64,000 bases of DNA from Hoyosella sp. YIM 151337. Its GTDB lineage: Bacteria > Actinomycetota > Actinomycetes > Mycobacteriales > Mycobacteriaceae. Shown one piece after another: positions 46,039 through 53,723 of this stretch. Below the pieces are notes generated by a model, which saw only the letters and a program-made list of their open reading frames with translations, ran no database searches and was not told the DNA's origin. The position numbers and the translations under genes are program-made. The DNA lies in contig NZ_JAPEIQ010000013.1 of the NCBI RefSeq assembly GCF_026041215.1, positions 186,001-250,000 of the forward strand, read 5' to 3'. The stretch's first letter is position 1; each line of letters starts with the position of its first letter.

Positions 46039-47025
46039 GTGAGGCAAAACGTCATGACACCGATCCCCGAAGGCCCCGCTGTACATGCTCCAGCGAGCGG
46101 AGGGTCCACAATCGCATCTGCAGCGTGCGCCCTCAACGGTACTGCCTCACGTGCGCCGTTCCCTCAGCAGGATCGCTCACCTGCCGCTGCGCAAGGCGCG
46201 TCCCGACGGCCGCTCGCACTGTCGCCGTCGCGCGCGAACGATTTCAGGCAATGTCCGCTGCTCTATCGTTTCCGCGCCATTGATCGGCTGCCTGAAGCCA
46301 CGAGCCGTGCACAACTGAGGGGCACCGTCGTGCACGCGACCCTCGAAGCACTGTACGAGCTCCCTGCGGGTCATCGAAATCCCGAAGCCGCCGCACAACT
46401 CATCGCGCCCGTCTGGGAAAAAGCATGTGCGGACGCGCCTGAAGTTGTCGAACTCGTGGCGGGCACACCCGAGTCCTTCCTCGGCGAGGTCGAGCGTCTC
46501 GTCCGGCGATACTTCGACATGGAAGACCCGACTCAGTTCAACCCGGAATCATGTGAACTCCTGGTCGAAGCGCACACAGCGGATGGCGCCCTGCTGCGCG
46601 GGTTCGTGGACCGGGTCGATGTGGCGCCGACTGGCGAGGTTCGTGTGGTGGACTATAAGACCGGCCGCAGCCCCTCCCACAATGCTGTGGGCCAGGCGCT
46701 TTTTCAGATGAAGTTCTACGCGCTCGTGATTTACCGGATCCGCAAAGTGGTGCCCGCCCAGCTGAAACTCATGTACTTGGGTGACGGCAATTCGCTGACA
46801 TACACGCCCGAGGCTGCGGAATTGGATCGGTTCGAGCGGACGTTGTCCGCGATCTGGCGCGCAATACGCTCCGCCGGCGATTCCGGTGATTTCCGGCCCA
46901 GCCCAGGCCGGCTCTGCAACTGGTGCGACCACAAGGCACATTGCCCTGCGTTTGGCGGGACACCGCCTGTCTACCCTGGGTGGCCAGAGGACTCCGTGCC
47001 GTCGGCGCACGCTGAATGGGGCTGA
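46039..47025 (+). CDS. RecB-family PD-(D/E)XK exonuclease with Fe-S cysteines
   Basis: A 328-aa nuclease of the Cas4/AddB-like group. LSPSRANDFRQCPLLYRF carries the first cluster cysteine; GFVDRVDVAPTGEVRVVDYKTGRSP holds the catalytic Asp and Asp-x-Lys; the C-terminus has CNWCDHKAHCPAFG, completing a four-cysteine iron-sulfur site. GTG 46039 follows a -10 box by 6 nt; ATG 46054 is an alternative. It is the equivalent of Rv2119 and probably belongs to the PafBC damage regulon. Confidence 0.9.
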   Translation: MRQNVMTPIPEGPAVHAPASGGSTIASAACALNGTASRAPFPQQDRSPAAAQGASRRPLALSPSRANDFRQCPLLYRFRAIDRLPEATSRAQLRGTVVHATLEALYELPAGHRNPEAAAQLIAPVWEKACADAPEVVELVAGTPESFLGEVERLVRRYFDMEDPTQFNPESCELLVEAHTADGALLRGFVDRVDVAPTGEVRVVDYKTGRSPSHNAVGQALFQMKFYALVIYRIRKVVPAQLKLMYLGDGNSLTYTPEAAELDRFERTLSAIWRAIRSAGDSGDFRPSPGRLCNWCDHKAHCPAFGGTPPVYPGWPEDSVPSAHAEWG

Positions 47026-47030
47026 TACGC

Positions 47031-47849
47031 GTGAATGCAGGAGAACCGTTCTACACTCGGGGACCGCGGACAGAGGGGTGGCAAAGCTTCACCGCGACGC
47101 CATCGACTGTCGGGGTGTGGTCAGATTCAGCGCAGCATGGGTCGCCGCCAGCGACTTTGCTCGTCAAAGCGCTGGAAGAGCATGATCCGCGCGCGGATGC
47201 GCGTATCTCACGAGTCGTGCTGGAGATTCTCGGCCCTATACCGGTGACCGAATGCCGAGTCCGTACGTGGGTTCAGCGGCCTGGCAAGCGGGTGGAACTC
47301 CTCGGCGCCGAACTCGCCGCGCCCGACGCACACGGCAACTTCCGCGCGGTCGCGCGAGCACACGCCTGGCGGCTGGAAACACACGACACCGCGGCGGTCG
47401 CGGATCCGCCTGGTGCCGTGCACGAGCCACTGGTTCGCCCGGAAGAGGGTGAGCCGTGGGATGCGGCTACCATGCTGAATCCCGGCTACATCACCGCGAT
47501 CGAGTGGTCATCGGTGCGGCGGCCCAGTCGTTCCGGCGCGCCTGGCCAAACGTGGGGGCGTCCGCTCGTCAAGGTTGTCGACGACGAACCGCTCAGTCCG
47601 CTGCAGCGGCTCTTCGCGGTCGTTGATTCCGCGAACGGGATTGGCGCCAAGCTCGATATCCGGAAGTGGACGTATCTCAATACTGACCTGACCGTGCACG
47701 TGCACCGTCTCCCCGAAGGTGAGTGGATTGGATTGTCCGCGAAAACAACAACCGGCCCAGATGGGATCGGAATGTGCAGTTGCGTCATCTACGACGAGAA
47801 AGGCCCAGTGGGACGGTCTGCGCAGACTCTGCTCGTCCGTCCGCGCTAG
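47031..47849 (+). CDS. Thioesterase-family (double hotdog, TesB-like) protein
   Basis: A 272-aa protein with the two-hotdog TesB-like layout: HGSPPATLLVKALEEHDPR near residue 40 and a C-terminal half with DSANGIGAKLDIRKWTYLNTDLTVHVHRLPEGEWIGLSA, where NTDLTVHVHR is typical of acyl-CoA thioesterase-like proteins. Acyl-CoA substrates are inferred. GTG 47031 is preferred to ATG 47016 because the latter overlaps the nuclease gene. It ends 16 nt before the convergent VOC gene. Confidence 0.8.
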   Translation: MNAGEPFYTRGPRTEGWQSFTATPSTVGVWSDSAQHGSPPATLLVKALEEHDPRADARISRVVLEILGPIPVTECRVRTWVQRPGKRVELLGAELAAPDAHGNFRAVARAHAWRLETHDTAAVADPPGAVHEPLVRPEEGEPWDAATMLNPGYITAIEWSSVRRPSRSGAPGQTWGRPLVKVVDDEPLSPLQRLFAVVDSANGIGAKLDIRKWTYLNTDLTVHVHRLPEGEWIGLSAKTTTGPDGIGMCSCVIYDEKGPVGRSAQTLLVRPR

Positions 47850-47865
47850 CGCAACGGCACACCAT

Positions 47866-48300
47866 TCAGGTTGAGACCACTGTCTCAGCTGGCCGCTCGC
47901 CTGCCGCGACTACGGGATCCATCCACATCACTTCCCAGACGTGGTTATCTGGGTCACGGAACGCCCGGCCATACATGAAGCCGTGATCCTGTGGTTGCAT
48001 CCATGGCCTTCCGCCGTGGGCGAGCGCGGTGTCGACGATCCGGTCGACGTCCGCGCGAGTTTCGGCCGATATGCAGAGCAGTACCTCGCGTTCCTTCTCG
48101 GTGTCGCACATATCGTCCGCGATGAAGCCGCGGAAGCGCTCCGCGGTCATCAGCATGACCCAGGTGAGTTCGTTCACGGCCATGCAGAGTGTCGCATCGT
48201 CACAGAAGTTCTCGTTAAACGTGAAGCCGAGCGCTCCGAAGAACGTCCGGGCAGATTTAATATCGCTGACGTGGGTGTTCACAAACAACATGCGCGACAT
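47866..48300 (-). CDS. VOC-family (glyoxalase-like) protein
   Basis: A 144-aa vicinal-oxygen-chelate protein: MLFVNTHVSDIKSARTFFGALGF at the start, GYAFRDPDNHVWEV-like ending (GRAFRDPDNHVWEVMWMDP) at the C-terminus. Related proteins are often annotated as glyoxalase/extradiol dioxygenase or fosfomycin-type proteins; the reaction is unknown. ATG 48300 is chosen by family alignment. It is divergent from a TetR gene with a dyad between them, so TetR control is likely. Confidence 0.82.
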   Translation of the reverse strand: MSRMLFVNTHVSDIKSARTFFGALGFTFNENFCDDATLCMAVNELTWVMLMTAERFRGFIADDMCDTEKEREVLLCISAETRADVDRIVDTALAHGGRPWMQPQDHGFMYGRAFRDPDNHVWEVMWMDPVVAAGERPAETVVST

Positions 48301-48333
48301 GGAACTGCCCTTTCGCTGTGAGGTCCGCACCCG

Positions 48334-48358
48334 CTGCATCGTGCGGTCATCGATGCAG
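48334..48358. promoter_or_regulatory. Inverted repeat between VOC and TetR genes, operator candidate
   Basis: CTGCATCG (48334-48341) and CGATGCAG (48351-48358) are exact complements with a 9-nt spacer, 34 nt upstream of the VOC start. It is the obvious candidate for the TetR-binding site. The remaining 188 nt between the genes hold nothing else I recognise. Confidence 0.5.
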
Positions 48359-48474
48359 ACTCACCGAGACAGGCAAACTCATCGCGGCTTCTGAAACATC
48401 TCCTGACAAGCGGTTTCTAGAGGCAGTGCAATGCGCAGCTTTGGGGCCGCGCGGACAGGGACGTGCGGAAGGAC

Positions 48475-48480
48475 TAGAGT
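48475..48480 (+). promoter_or_regulatory. -10 box of a leaderless promoter (TetR gene)
   Basis: TAGAGT lies 8 nt before ATG 48489. Confidence 0.4.
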
Positions 48481-48488
48481 CACAGTCC

Positions 48489-49142
48489 ATGACAGCGACA
48501 GCGAGTGGGAAGAAGACCGGTCGCCCACGATCGCTCCATGAGCCCGATATCATCGATGCGGCCCTCGCCGAAGGGCTCGCCACCGTCTCGATGCCAGCTG
48601 TTGCGCGGCGCCTCGGAGTGACCCACTCCGCCCTCTACCGATATTTTCCCGACCGGAACGCCCTCCTTGTCGCGTGCGTGGGCGCAGCTGTCGAACGTAC
48701 ACAGTGGCCGATCGGCAGCGAACCGTGGCGAGACTGCCTCACCCAGTTCGCCAATTCGATGTGGGGTATGTACTCGACGTACTGCGGGCTCGCGGAAACC
48801 GTCGTCACTATTTCCGGCACTCCGCCCGCGGGCACAAGCCTGGTCGAACGTCTTGTGAGCGGCCTCCATGGTCAGGGCTTCTCCATCAGAAACGCCACTC
48901 TCGCAGTCGATTTCGTCGCTGACGTCACGACGTCAACGTTCGCCGCGATGACGCGGCTCGACACTCCATTGGAGACCGGCGGAACGACGCGGGACCGCTT
49001 CCGGGAAGACTGGTCCCGGCCGGAAATCCTCAGCGAGATTGTGTCGGATGACTCGGCATGGTTCGGCCGCGGCTGGCTCGACGAGAAGATCGACGTCCTC
49101 CTCGACGGCCTCGAACGCCGGATCAGCGCTGCGCAGAAGTAA
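48489..49142 (+). CDS. TetR-family transcriptional regulator
   Basis: A 217-aa regulator. The N-terminal HTH is ATVSMPAVARRLGVTHSALYRYFPDRNALL (residues about 35-65), with the TetR-typical LYRYF; the rest is the helical ligand-binding domain. ATG 48489 is the start best placed relative to the HTH and the -10 box. It is divergent from the VOC-family gene, the most likely target. Confidence 0.88.
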   Translation: MTATASGKKTGRPRSLHEPDIIDAALAEGLATVSMPAVARRLGVTHSALYRYFPDRNALLVACVGAAVERTQWPIGSEPWRDCLTQFANSMWGMYSTYCGLAETVVTISGTPPAGTSLVERLVSGLHGQGFSIRNATLAVDFVADVTTSTFAAMTRLDTPLETGGTTRDRFREDWSRPEILSEIVSDDSAWFGRGWLDEKIDVLLDGLERRISAAQK

Positions 49143-49169
49143 AGCAGGACCTGGCAGCGCTGCGCCGCT

Positions 49170-50018
49170 TCACAACCGGCAGGACCGAATGTCAGACGCG
49201 AGGATCGCCTTCGCGCCCAGTGCCGCCAAATCGTCCATCACCTGGTTGACGTTGCGCCGCGCCACCATCGCGCGCACGGCGACCCACCCCGGCTCAGCGA
49301 GCGGCGCGACCGTCGGAGATTCGATCCCGGGGGTAATCGCGGTTGCAGCCTCGAGCAGGTCCTGCGAGCAGTCATAGTCGAGCATCATGTATTGCTGCGC
49401 GAACACCACACCCTGTACCCGCGCGACAAGCTGCTCACGCACCGGTGTGCTCGGGTCATCACCGTCGCGCTCGATCAGAACCGCTTCCGAATCGCACAGC
49501 GACTCACCGAAGGCCACCAGATTGTGCTGACGCAGGGTACGTCCCGAGCCGACCACATCGGCGATCGCATCTGCCACGCCGAGCTGGATCGAAATCTCTA
49601 CCGCCCCATCGAGTCTGATCACGGTGGCATCGATTCCGCGTTTTGACAGGTCGGCCCGAACAAGGTTTGGGTACGAGGTCGCGATGCGAAGATCCTGCAA
49701 ATCCTCGACCTTCCATTCGCGTCCCTGCGGGGCCGCGTACCGGAAAGTCGACCGCCCGAAGCCCAGCCCGAGGCGTTCGCGGACCGGCGCGCCCGAATCC
49801 GACGCAAGGTCGCGCCCCGTTATACCGAGATCAAGTTCGCCGGAACCAACATAGATCGCGATGTCTTTCGGGCGCAGGAAGAAGAACTCCACTTGGTTCA
49901 CCGGATCGAGCACGGTCAGATCCTTGCCATCTGACCGGCGCCGGTAACCCGCCTCGGAGAGAATTTCGGCGGCCGACTCGGACAGCGCACCCTTATTGGG
50001 AACAGCTACACGCAACAT
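49170..50018 (-). CDS. hisG: ATP phosphoribosyltransferase HisG, long form
   Basis: A 282-aa first enzyme of histidine biosynthesis, joining ATP and [28 protein letters not shown] opens the protein, [14 protein letters not shown] and the PRPP loop [22 protein letters not shown] follow, and a C-terminal ACT-like domain of about 75 residues gives histidine feedback inhibition, as in the long HisG of M. tuberculosis. It is 51 nt downstream of hisE. Confidence 0.95.
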   Translation of the reverse strand: MLRVAVPNKGALSESAAEILSEAGYRRRSDGKDLTVLDPVNQVEFFFLRPKDIAIYVGSGELDLGITGRDLASDSGAPVRERLGLGFGRSTFRYAAPQGREWKVEDLQDLRIATSYPNLVRADLSKRGIDATVIRLDGAVEISIQLGVADAIADVVGSGRTLRQHNLVAFGESLCDSEAVLIERDGDDPSTPVREQLVARVQGVVFAQQYMMLDYDCSQDLLEAATAITPGIESPTVAPLAEPGWVAVRAMVARRNVNQVMDDLAALGAKAILASDIRSCRL

Positions 50019-50069
50019 TTGACAGTCCTCTTTACGGTCGGAATTGACTTCAGCGAACGGGCGTCGGGA

Positions 50070-50333
50070 TCACAAATGTCGGTACACGTCCTCGAGCGAC
50101 AGTCCCCGGCCAACCATCAATACCTGCACCCAGTAGAGGAGTTGCGAGATTTCTTCAGCGAGTTCTGTGTCACCCTGGTACTCGGCAGCCAGCCACACTT
50201 CGCCGGCCTCCTCCAGGATTTTCTTGCCCTGCGCATGCACGCCCGCGTCAAGCGCTTTCACTGTTCCCGAACCCTCGGGGCGGGTCGCGGCGCGGTCCTG
50301 CAGTTCAGCGAACAGGGCTTCGAAAGTCTTCAC
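50070..50333 (-). CDS. hisE: Phosphoribosyl-ATP pyrophosphatase HisE
   Basis: An 87-aa all-helical MazG-like enzyme, second step of histidine synthesis. [16 protein letters not shown] holds the Glu-rich metal site and [18 protein letters not shown] the second acidic helix. The GTG at 50333 is supported by conservation of [14 protein letters not shown]. hisE-hisG is a two-gene operon, as in mycobacteria. A dyad overlaps its -10 region at 50346-50362. Confidence 0.94.
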   Translation of the reverse strand: MKTFEALFAELQDRAATRPEGSGTVKALDAGVHAQGKKILEEAGEVWLAAEYQGDTELAEEISQLLYWVQVLMVGRGLSLEDVYRHL

Positions 50334-50345
50334 GGGCGTTCATTC

Positions 50346-50362
50346 TGTCACGACTAGTGACA
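50346..50362. promoter_or_regulatory. Dyad over the hisE -10 region
   Basis: TGTCAC-GACTA-GTGACA (50346-50362) is an exact 6-bp inverted repeat with 5-bp centre, 13 nt upstream of the hisE GTG and touching CAGAAT (minus strand, 50347-50342), the likely -10. Confidence 0.45.
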
Positions 50363-50383
50363 CGCGAGGAACTTGACGGCTCT

Positions 50384-50414
50384 ACCGCGGACAGGAGCGG
50401 GCAGCGGCCGCGGT
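50384..50414 (-). terminator. Possible hairpin at the end of the hydrogenase operon
   Basis: ACCGCGG (50384-50390) pairs with CCGCGGT (50408-50414) across a 17-nt loop, immediately after the DUF6390 stop codon at 50417. No T-run follows, so this is a weak call. Confidence 0.35.
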
Positions 50415-50416
50415 GC

Positions 50417-51148
50417 TCAGCGTGCGAGGACACGATTCACGATGCGCAAGGTTTGCTCAGTGCATGCGTGCAGGCTCTCCACTTGAGCAGTGCTGAGTCG
50501 TTCGCACATCCAGTCCCAATGGATAGAGAAAACGTCACCGGAGCGAGGCGGAACAGCCAGCTGATGGTGCTCTGTGCGCCACCGCACGCGTTCTTCCGCA
50601 GGCGGCCCCAGTGTCAGCACACCGCGGAATTCCAGCGGGCGTGACACCACAGTGGCGCTACTGGAGTCAACCGCGACGACGGTGCCCCAGCGGATCCGGC
50701 AATTTTGCAGCACGGACAGCGCGACCGGCCCCTTCTCGAGCAGCCGGGCCCACGGATAGGCCGCACACACATGAAAGCTGTGATGCGCCAATGCCTCATC
50801 AACATCACCAAGGAGGGTGCCCGCTTGATGCGCGAATGCGCGGCGCAGCGCCCGAAGCAAACCCTCGCTGTCCACAGCCCGAAGCAGGGAGCCGCCCACC
50901 CAATACGCGTCGACAACGTCGGACCGCAGCGGATCAGCGGCGCCGATTGCGCTCGCAATGGCTTCCAGGTACGGCCAGGCACCGTCGAAACCCCTGGCCC
51001 AAGCACTGGCCCCGACATCCGGCACGGAAGCCGCATGCGCGGCAGCGGCGGCACCCGCGTCCGGCGGACCGCAGTAACCGAGCTCATTCGGGGGGTACGC
51101 GTAGCGCGCGAACAGCGCCGAACCGGCGTTGGCGTCTGTTTGTGTCAC
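50417..51148 (-). CDS. DUF6390-family hydrogenase-associated protein
   Basis: A 243-aa protein of a family found with actinobacterial [NiFe] hydrogenases. It begins with an alanine/tyrosine segment ALFARYAYPPNELGYCGPPD, has FDGAWPYLEAIASAIGAADPL and HSFHVCAAYPWARLLEKGP, and ends with a region containing FSIHWDWMCERLSTAQ. No cofactor motif is obvious beyond scattered Cys and His. GTG 51148 starts 7 nt after hypE; upstream in-frame codons lie inside hypE. The last gene of the operon; role unknown, probably in maturation. Confidence 0.78.
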   Translation of the reverse strand: MTQTDANAGSALFARYAYPPNELGYCGPPDAGAAAAAHAASVPDVGASAWARGFDGAWPYLEAIASAIGAADPLRSDVVDAYWVGGSLLRAVDSEGLLRALRRAFAHQAGTLLGDVDEALAHHSFHVCAAYPWARLLEKGPVALSVLQNCRIRWGTVVAVDSSSATVVSRPLEFRGVLTLGPPAEERVRWRTEHHQLAVPPRSGDVFSIHWDWMCERLSTAQVESLHACTEQTLRIVNRVLAR

Positions 51149-51155
51149 GGCGTTC

Positions 51156-52238
51156 TCAACAGATCCGAGGCAGTTGCTCACCCGCCGGCAGATCAACCAC
51201 CCGCGTCCCGCCGAGGCCAGTTCTCGCGACGACCATGCCTGGATGATCCGCAACAACCTCACCGATAATGGCCGCGCCACCTGCAAGCGGGTGAGCACGC
51301 ATCACGGCGAGCACCTGCTCAGCCTCTGCCGGGTCGACGAATGCGAGCAGTTTGCCCTCATTCGCCACGTACAGCGGATCGAGCCCTAAAAGCCCGCACG
51401 CATCCCGGACCTCAGGCGGGACCGGCAGTGCCCGTTCCGAAAGGCGCACTCCCACTCCCGCCGACCGGGCGATCTCGTTGAGGGCGGCCGCCACGCCGCC
51501 GCGCGTGGGGTCACGCAGAACGTGCAGATCCGCGCCGGTCGCGATCATGGCGGCTACCAGTCCACTGAGCGGTGCGGTGTCGCTCTCTATGGTCGTGCCA
51601 AACTCCAGTCCTTCACGGCAGCTGAGAATCGCGACACCATGCACGCCAATGTCGCCGCTCACAATCACCACGTCGCCGGGGCGCGCGCGGTCTGGCCGGA
51701 TGTCGACTCCGTCGGCGATAACACCAATCCCACTGGTGTTGATGTAGACGCCATCTCCGTGACCCGAGTCAACAACCTTCGTGTCCCCGGTGACGAGTTT
51801 GACGTCCGCGGTGCGCGCGGCGGCGCCCAGGTCAGCCGCGAGATGCGCGATCGCCGAAAGCGGGGTGCCTTCCTCAAGAATGAAAGCTGTCGAGAGCACG
51901 AGCGGGTGAGCCCCGGACATCGCCACGTCGTTCACGGTGCCGTTGACCGCGAGGTCACCGATACTCCCACCGGGAAACGTCATTGGCTTCACGACGAATG
52001 AGTCGGTCGAGAACGCGAGACGCACGCCGCCGACGGTAACAATCGCCGAATCCGTGAGTTCACCGGCTGCTGCCTCCCCGAAGGCAGGCAGGAACAAGTG
52101 CTCGATCAGTTCGGCGGACATCGCACCGCCCCCGCCGTGGCCCATCACGATGTTCGGCGCGTCACGCAGCGGCATGGGACACACCCAGTTTGTCATATCG
52201 ACGCTCGCTGTAGCTTCCGAAACTCGCAGGTCAGACAC
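51156..52238 (-). CDS. hypE: Hydrogenase maturation protein HypE
   Basis: A 360-aa PurM-like protein that dehydrates a C-terminal thiocarboxamide to thiocyanate, the source of the cyanide ligands of the NiFe site. [21 protein letters not shown] near residue 33, [29 protein letters not shown] and the C-terminal PRIC with the acceptor cysteine are all present. GTG 52238 overlaps the hypD stop by 8 nt. Confidence 0.95.
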   Translation of the reverse strand: MSDLRVSEATASVDMTNWVCPMPLRDAPNIVMGHGGGGAMSAELIEHLFLPAFGEAAAGELTDSAIVTVGGVRLAFSTDSFVVKPMTFPGGSIGDLAVNGTVNDVAMSGAHPLVLSTAFILEEGTPLSAIAHLAADLGAAARTADVKLVTGDTKVVDSGHGDGVYINTSGIGVIADGVDIRPDRARPGDVVIVSGDIGVHGVAILSCREGLEFGTTIESDTAPLSGLVAAMIATGADLHVLRDPTRGGVAAALNEIARSAGVGVRLSERALPVPPEVRDACGLLGLDPLYVANEGKLLAFVDPAEAEQVLAVMRAHPLAGGAAIIGEVVADHPGMVVARTGLGGTRVVDLPAGEQLPRIC

Positions 52239-53340
52239 CGCTGGCCTCCTTCAGTTCCAGCCGCCGGTACAGGTAGTAGGCCGCGCAGGCACCCTCGGAG
52301 GACACCATTGTCGCGCCGAGCGGGGTGCGTGGGGTGCACTGCTTTCCGAATGCCGCACATTCGTGCGGTTTGATCAGCCCCTGCAGCACTTCACCGGAGC
52401 GGCATACTGGTGATTCGTCCGTGTGCACGTCGGTCACCTCGAAGCGGTACTCCGCATCGTAGGCGCGGTATTTTTCAGACAGTCGCCAGCCGCTCTCCGG
52501 GATGATCCCGATCCCGCGCCAGCCGCGATCGGTGCGTTCGAAGACGTCGTCGAGCATTCTCTTCGCTGCGAGATTGCCCTCGGCCTGAACTGCACGCCGG
52601 TATGCATTCTCGAGTTCGTGGCGGCCGCTTTCCAACTGGAGGACGGTGCGCCGGATCCCTTCGAGGATGTCGAGCGGCTCGAAGCCGGTTACCACAATCG
52701 GCACCCCGTATTTGTCGCACAGCGGCGGATATTCGCCGGTGCCCATCACAGTGCAGACGTGACCAGCCGCTAGGAACGCCTGGACGCGGCACGCGGGTGA
52801 TTCCATGATCGCCGCAATCGCCGGAGGGACCAATACGTGGGACACCAGCAGTGAGAAGTTGTCGATGCCCAAACGCTGGGCCTGGTAAACGGTCATCGCG
52901 TTGGCCGGCGCAGTGGTCTCGAAGCCGATGCCGAAGAAAACAACCTGGCGATCTGGGTTCTGTCGCGCGATATTCAGCGCGTCTAGCGGCGAGTAGACGA
53001 CTCGGATGTCACCGCCGCTGCTCTTGATGCGGAAGAGGTCCGCATCGCTGCCCGGTACGCGCAGCATGTCACCGAACGAGCAGAAGATGACGTCCGGCCG
53101 GGCAGCGATTTTCAGCGCTTTGTCGATGATTTCGAGGGGTGTGACGCACACCGGACACCCAGGTCCGTGGATCATTTCGATATCAGGTGGCAGCAGCTGG
53201 TCGATTCCATGCCGGATGATTGAATGTGTCTGGCCGCCGCACACCTCCATGATTGCCCAGTGCTGTGTGGTGGCACTGTGGATCTGTTCGAGCAGCTTTT
53301 TCGCCAGCTCCGGATTGCTGAACTCGTCGAGATACTTCAT
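52231..53340 (-). CDS. hypD: Hydrogenase maturation protein HypD
   Basis: A 369-aa Fe-S protein that assembles the Fe(CN)2CO unit with Hyp[42 protein letters not shown] and the C-terminal cysteine cluster [15 protein letters not shown]...[11 protein letters not shown] are the family signatures. It overlaps hypC by 4 nt and hypE by 8 nt. Confidence 0.96.
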   Translation of the reverse strand: MKYLDEFSNPELAKKLLEQIHSATTQHWAIMEVCGGQTHSIIRHGIDQLLPPDIEMIHGPGCPVCVTPLEIIDKALKIAARPDVIFCSFGDMLRVPGSDADLFRIKSSGGDIRVVYSPLDALNIARQNPDRQVVFFGIGFETTAPANAMTVYQAQRLGIDNFSLLVSHVLVPPAIAAIMESPACRVQAFLAAGHVCTVMGTGEYPPLCDKYGVPIVVTGFEPLDILEGIRRTVLQLESGRHELENAYRRAVQAEGNLAAKRMLDDVFERTDRGWRGIGIIPESGWRLSEKYRAYDAEYRFEVTDVHTDESPVCRSGEVLQGLIKPHECAAFGKQCTPRTPLGATMVSSEGACAAYYLYRRLELKEASGV

Positions 53341-53690
53341 GACGCGTCCTTCCCTGCGTCGTGCCCATTTGTTTCAGCAGTCCCCGCCGCAGCAGCTGGC
53401 GGTGCGTGCGAGCTCACTCCGGCCTGCTTAGCGGCCAGTGCGAATTGGTCACCGAATTCTTCTTCAAGAATTCCCAGCTGTTCGAAGTCGGCGAGTGTTT
53501 TTTTGGCGGACTCTTCATCGAGCCGCTGGATCGCGAACCCGACATGAACGATGACGTAATCGCCAATCGAGGCGTCGGGTATGTATTGCAGACAGACCTC
53601 TTTGTGCACTCCACCGAAGTCGACTTCAGCCATGAGTGTGCCATCGCGCTCTTCCATGCCGAGGATTTTCCCGGGAACTGCCAAGCACAT
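53337..53690 (-). CDS. hypC: Hydrogenase maturation chaperone HypC (copy 1, extended)
   Basis: A 117-aa HypC/HybG/HupF-family chaperone. It starts [11 protein letters not shown], where Cys2 binds the Fe unit, and has [31 protein letters not shown]. The C-terminal extension of about 30 residues (Ala/Pro-rich) exceeds the usual 75-95 aa. A second HypC lies at 55991. It overlaps hypD by 4 nt. Confidence 0.93.
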   Translation of the reverse strand: MCLAVPGKILGMEERDGTLMAEVDFGGVHKEVCLQYIPDASIGDYVIVHVGFAIQRLDEESAKKTLADFEQLGILEEEFGDQFALAAKQAGVSSHAPPAAAAGTAETNGHDAGKDAS

Positions 53691-53723
53691 AGTTAGCTCC
53701 TTATCCGAATTCTGATATGCGGT

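Noticed and set aside
47870-47890. GAGAC-N4-GTCTC dyad at the convergent end of the thioesterase and VOC genes
   Set aside because: Short and inside the VOC coding region; likely chance.
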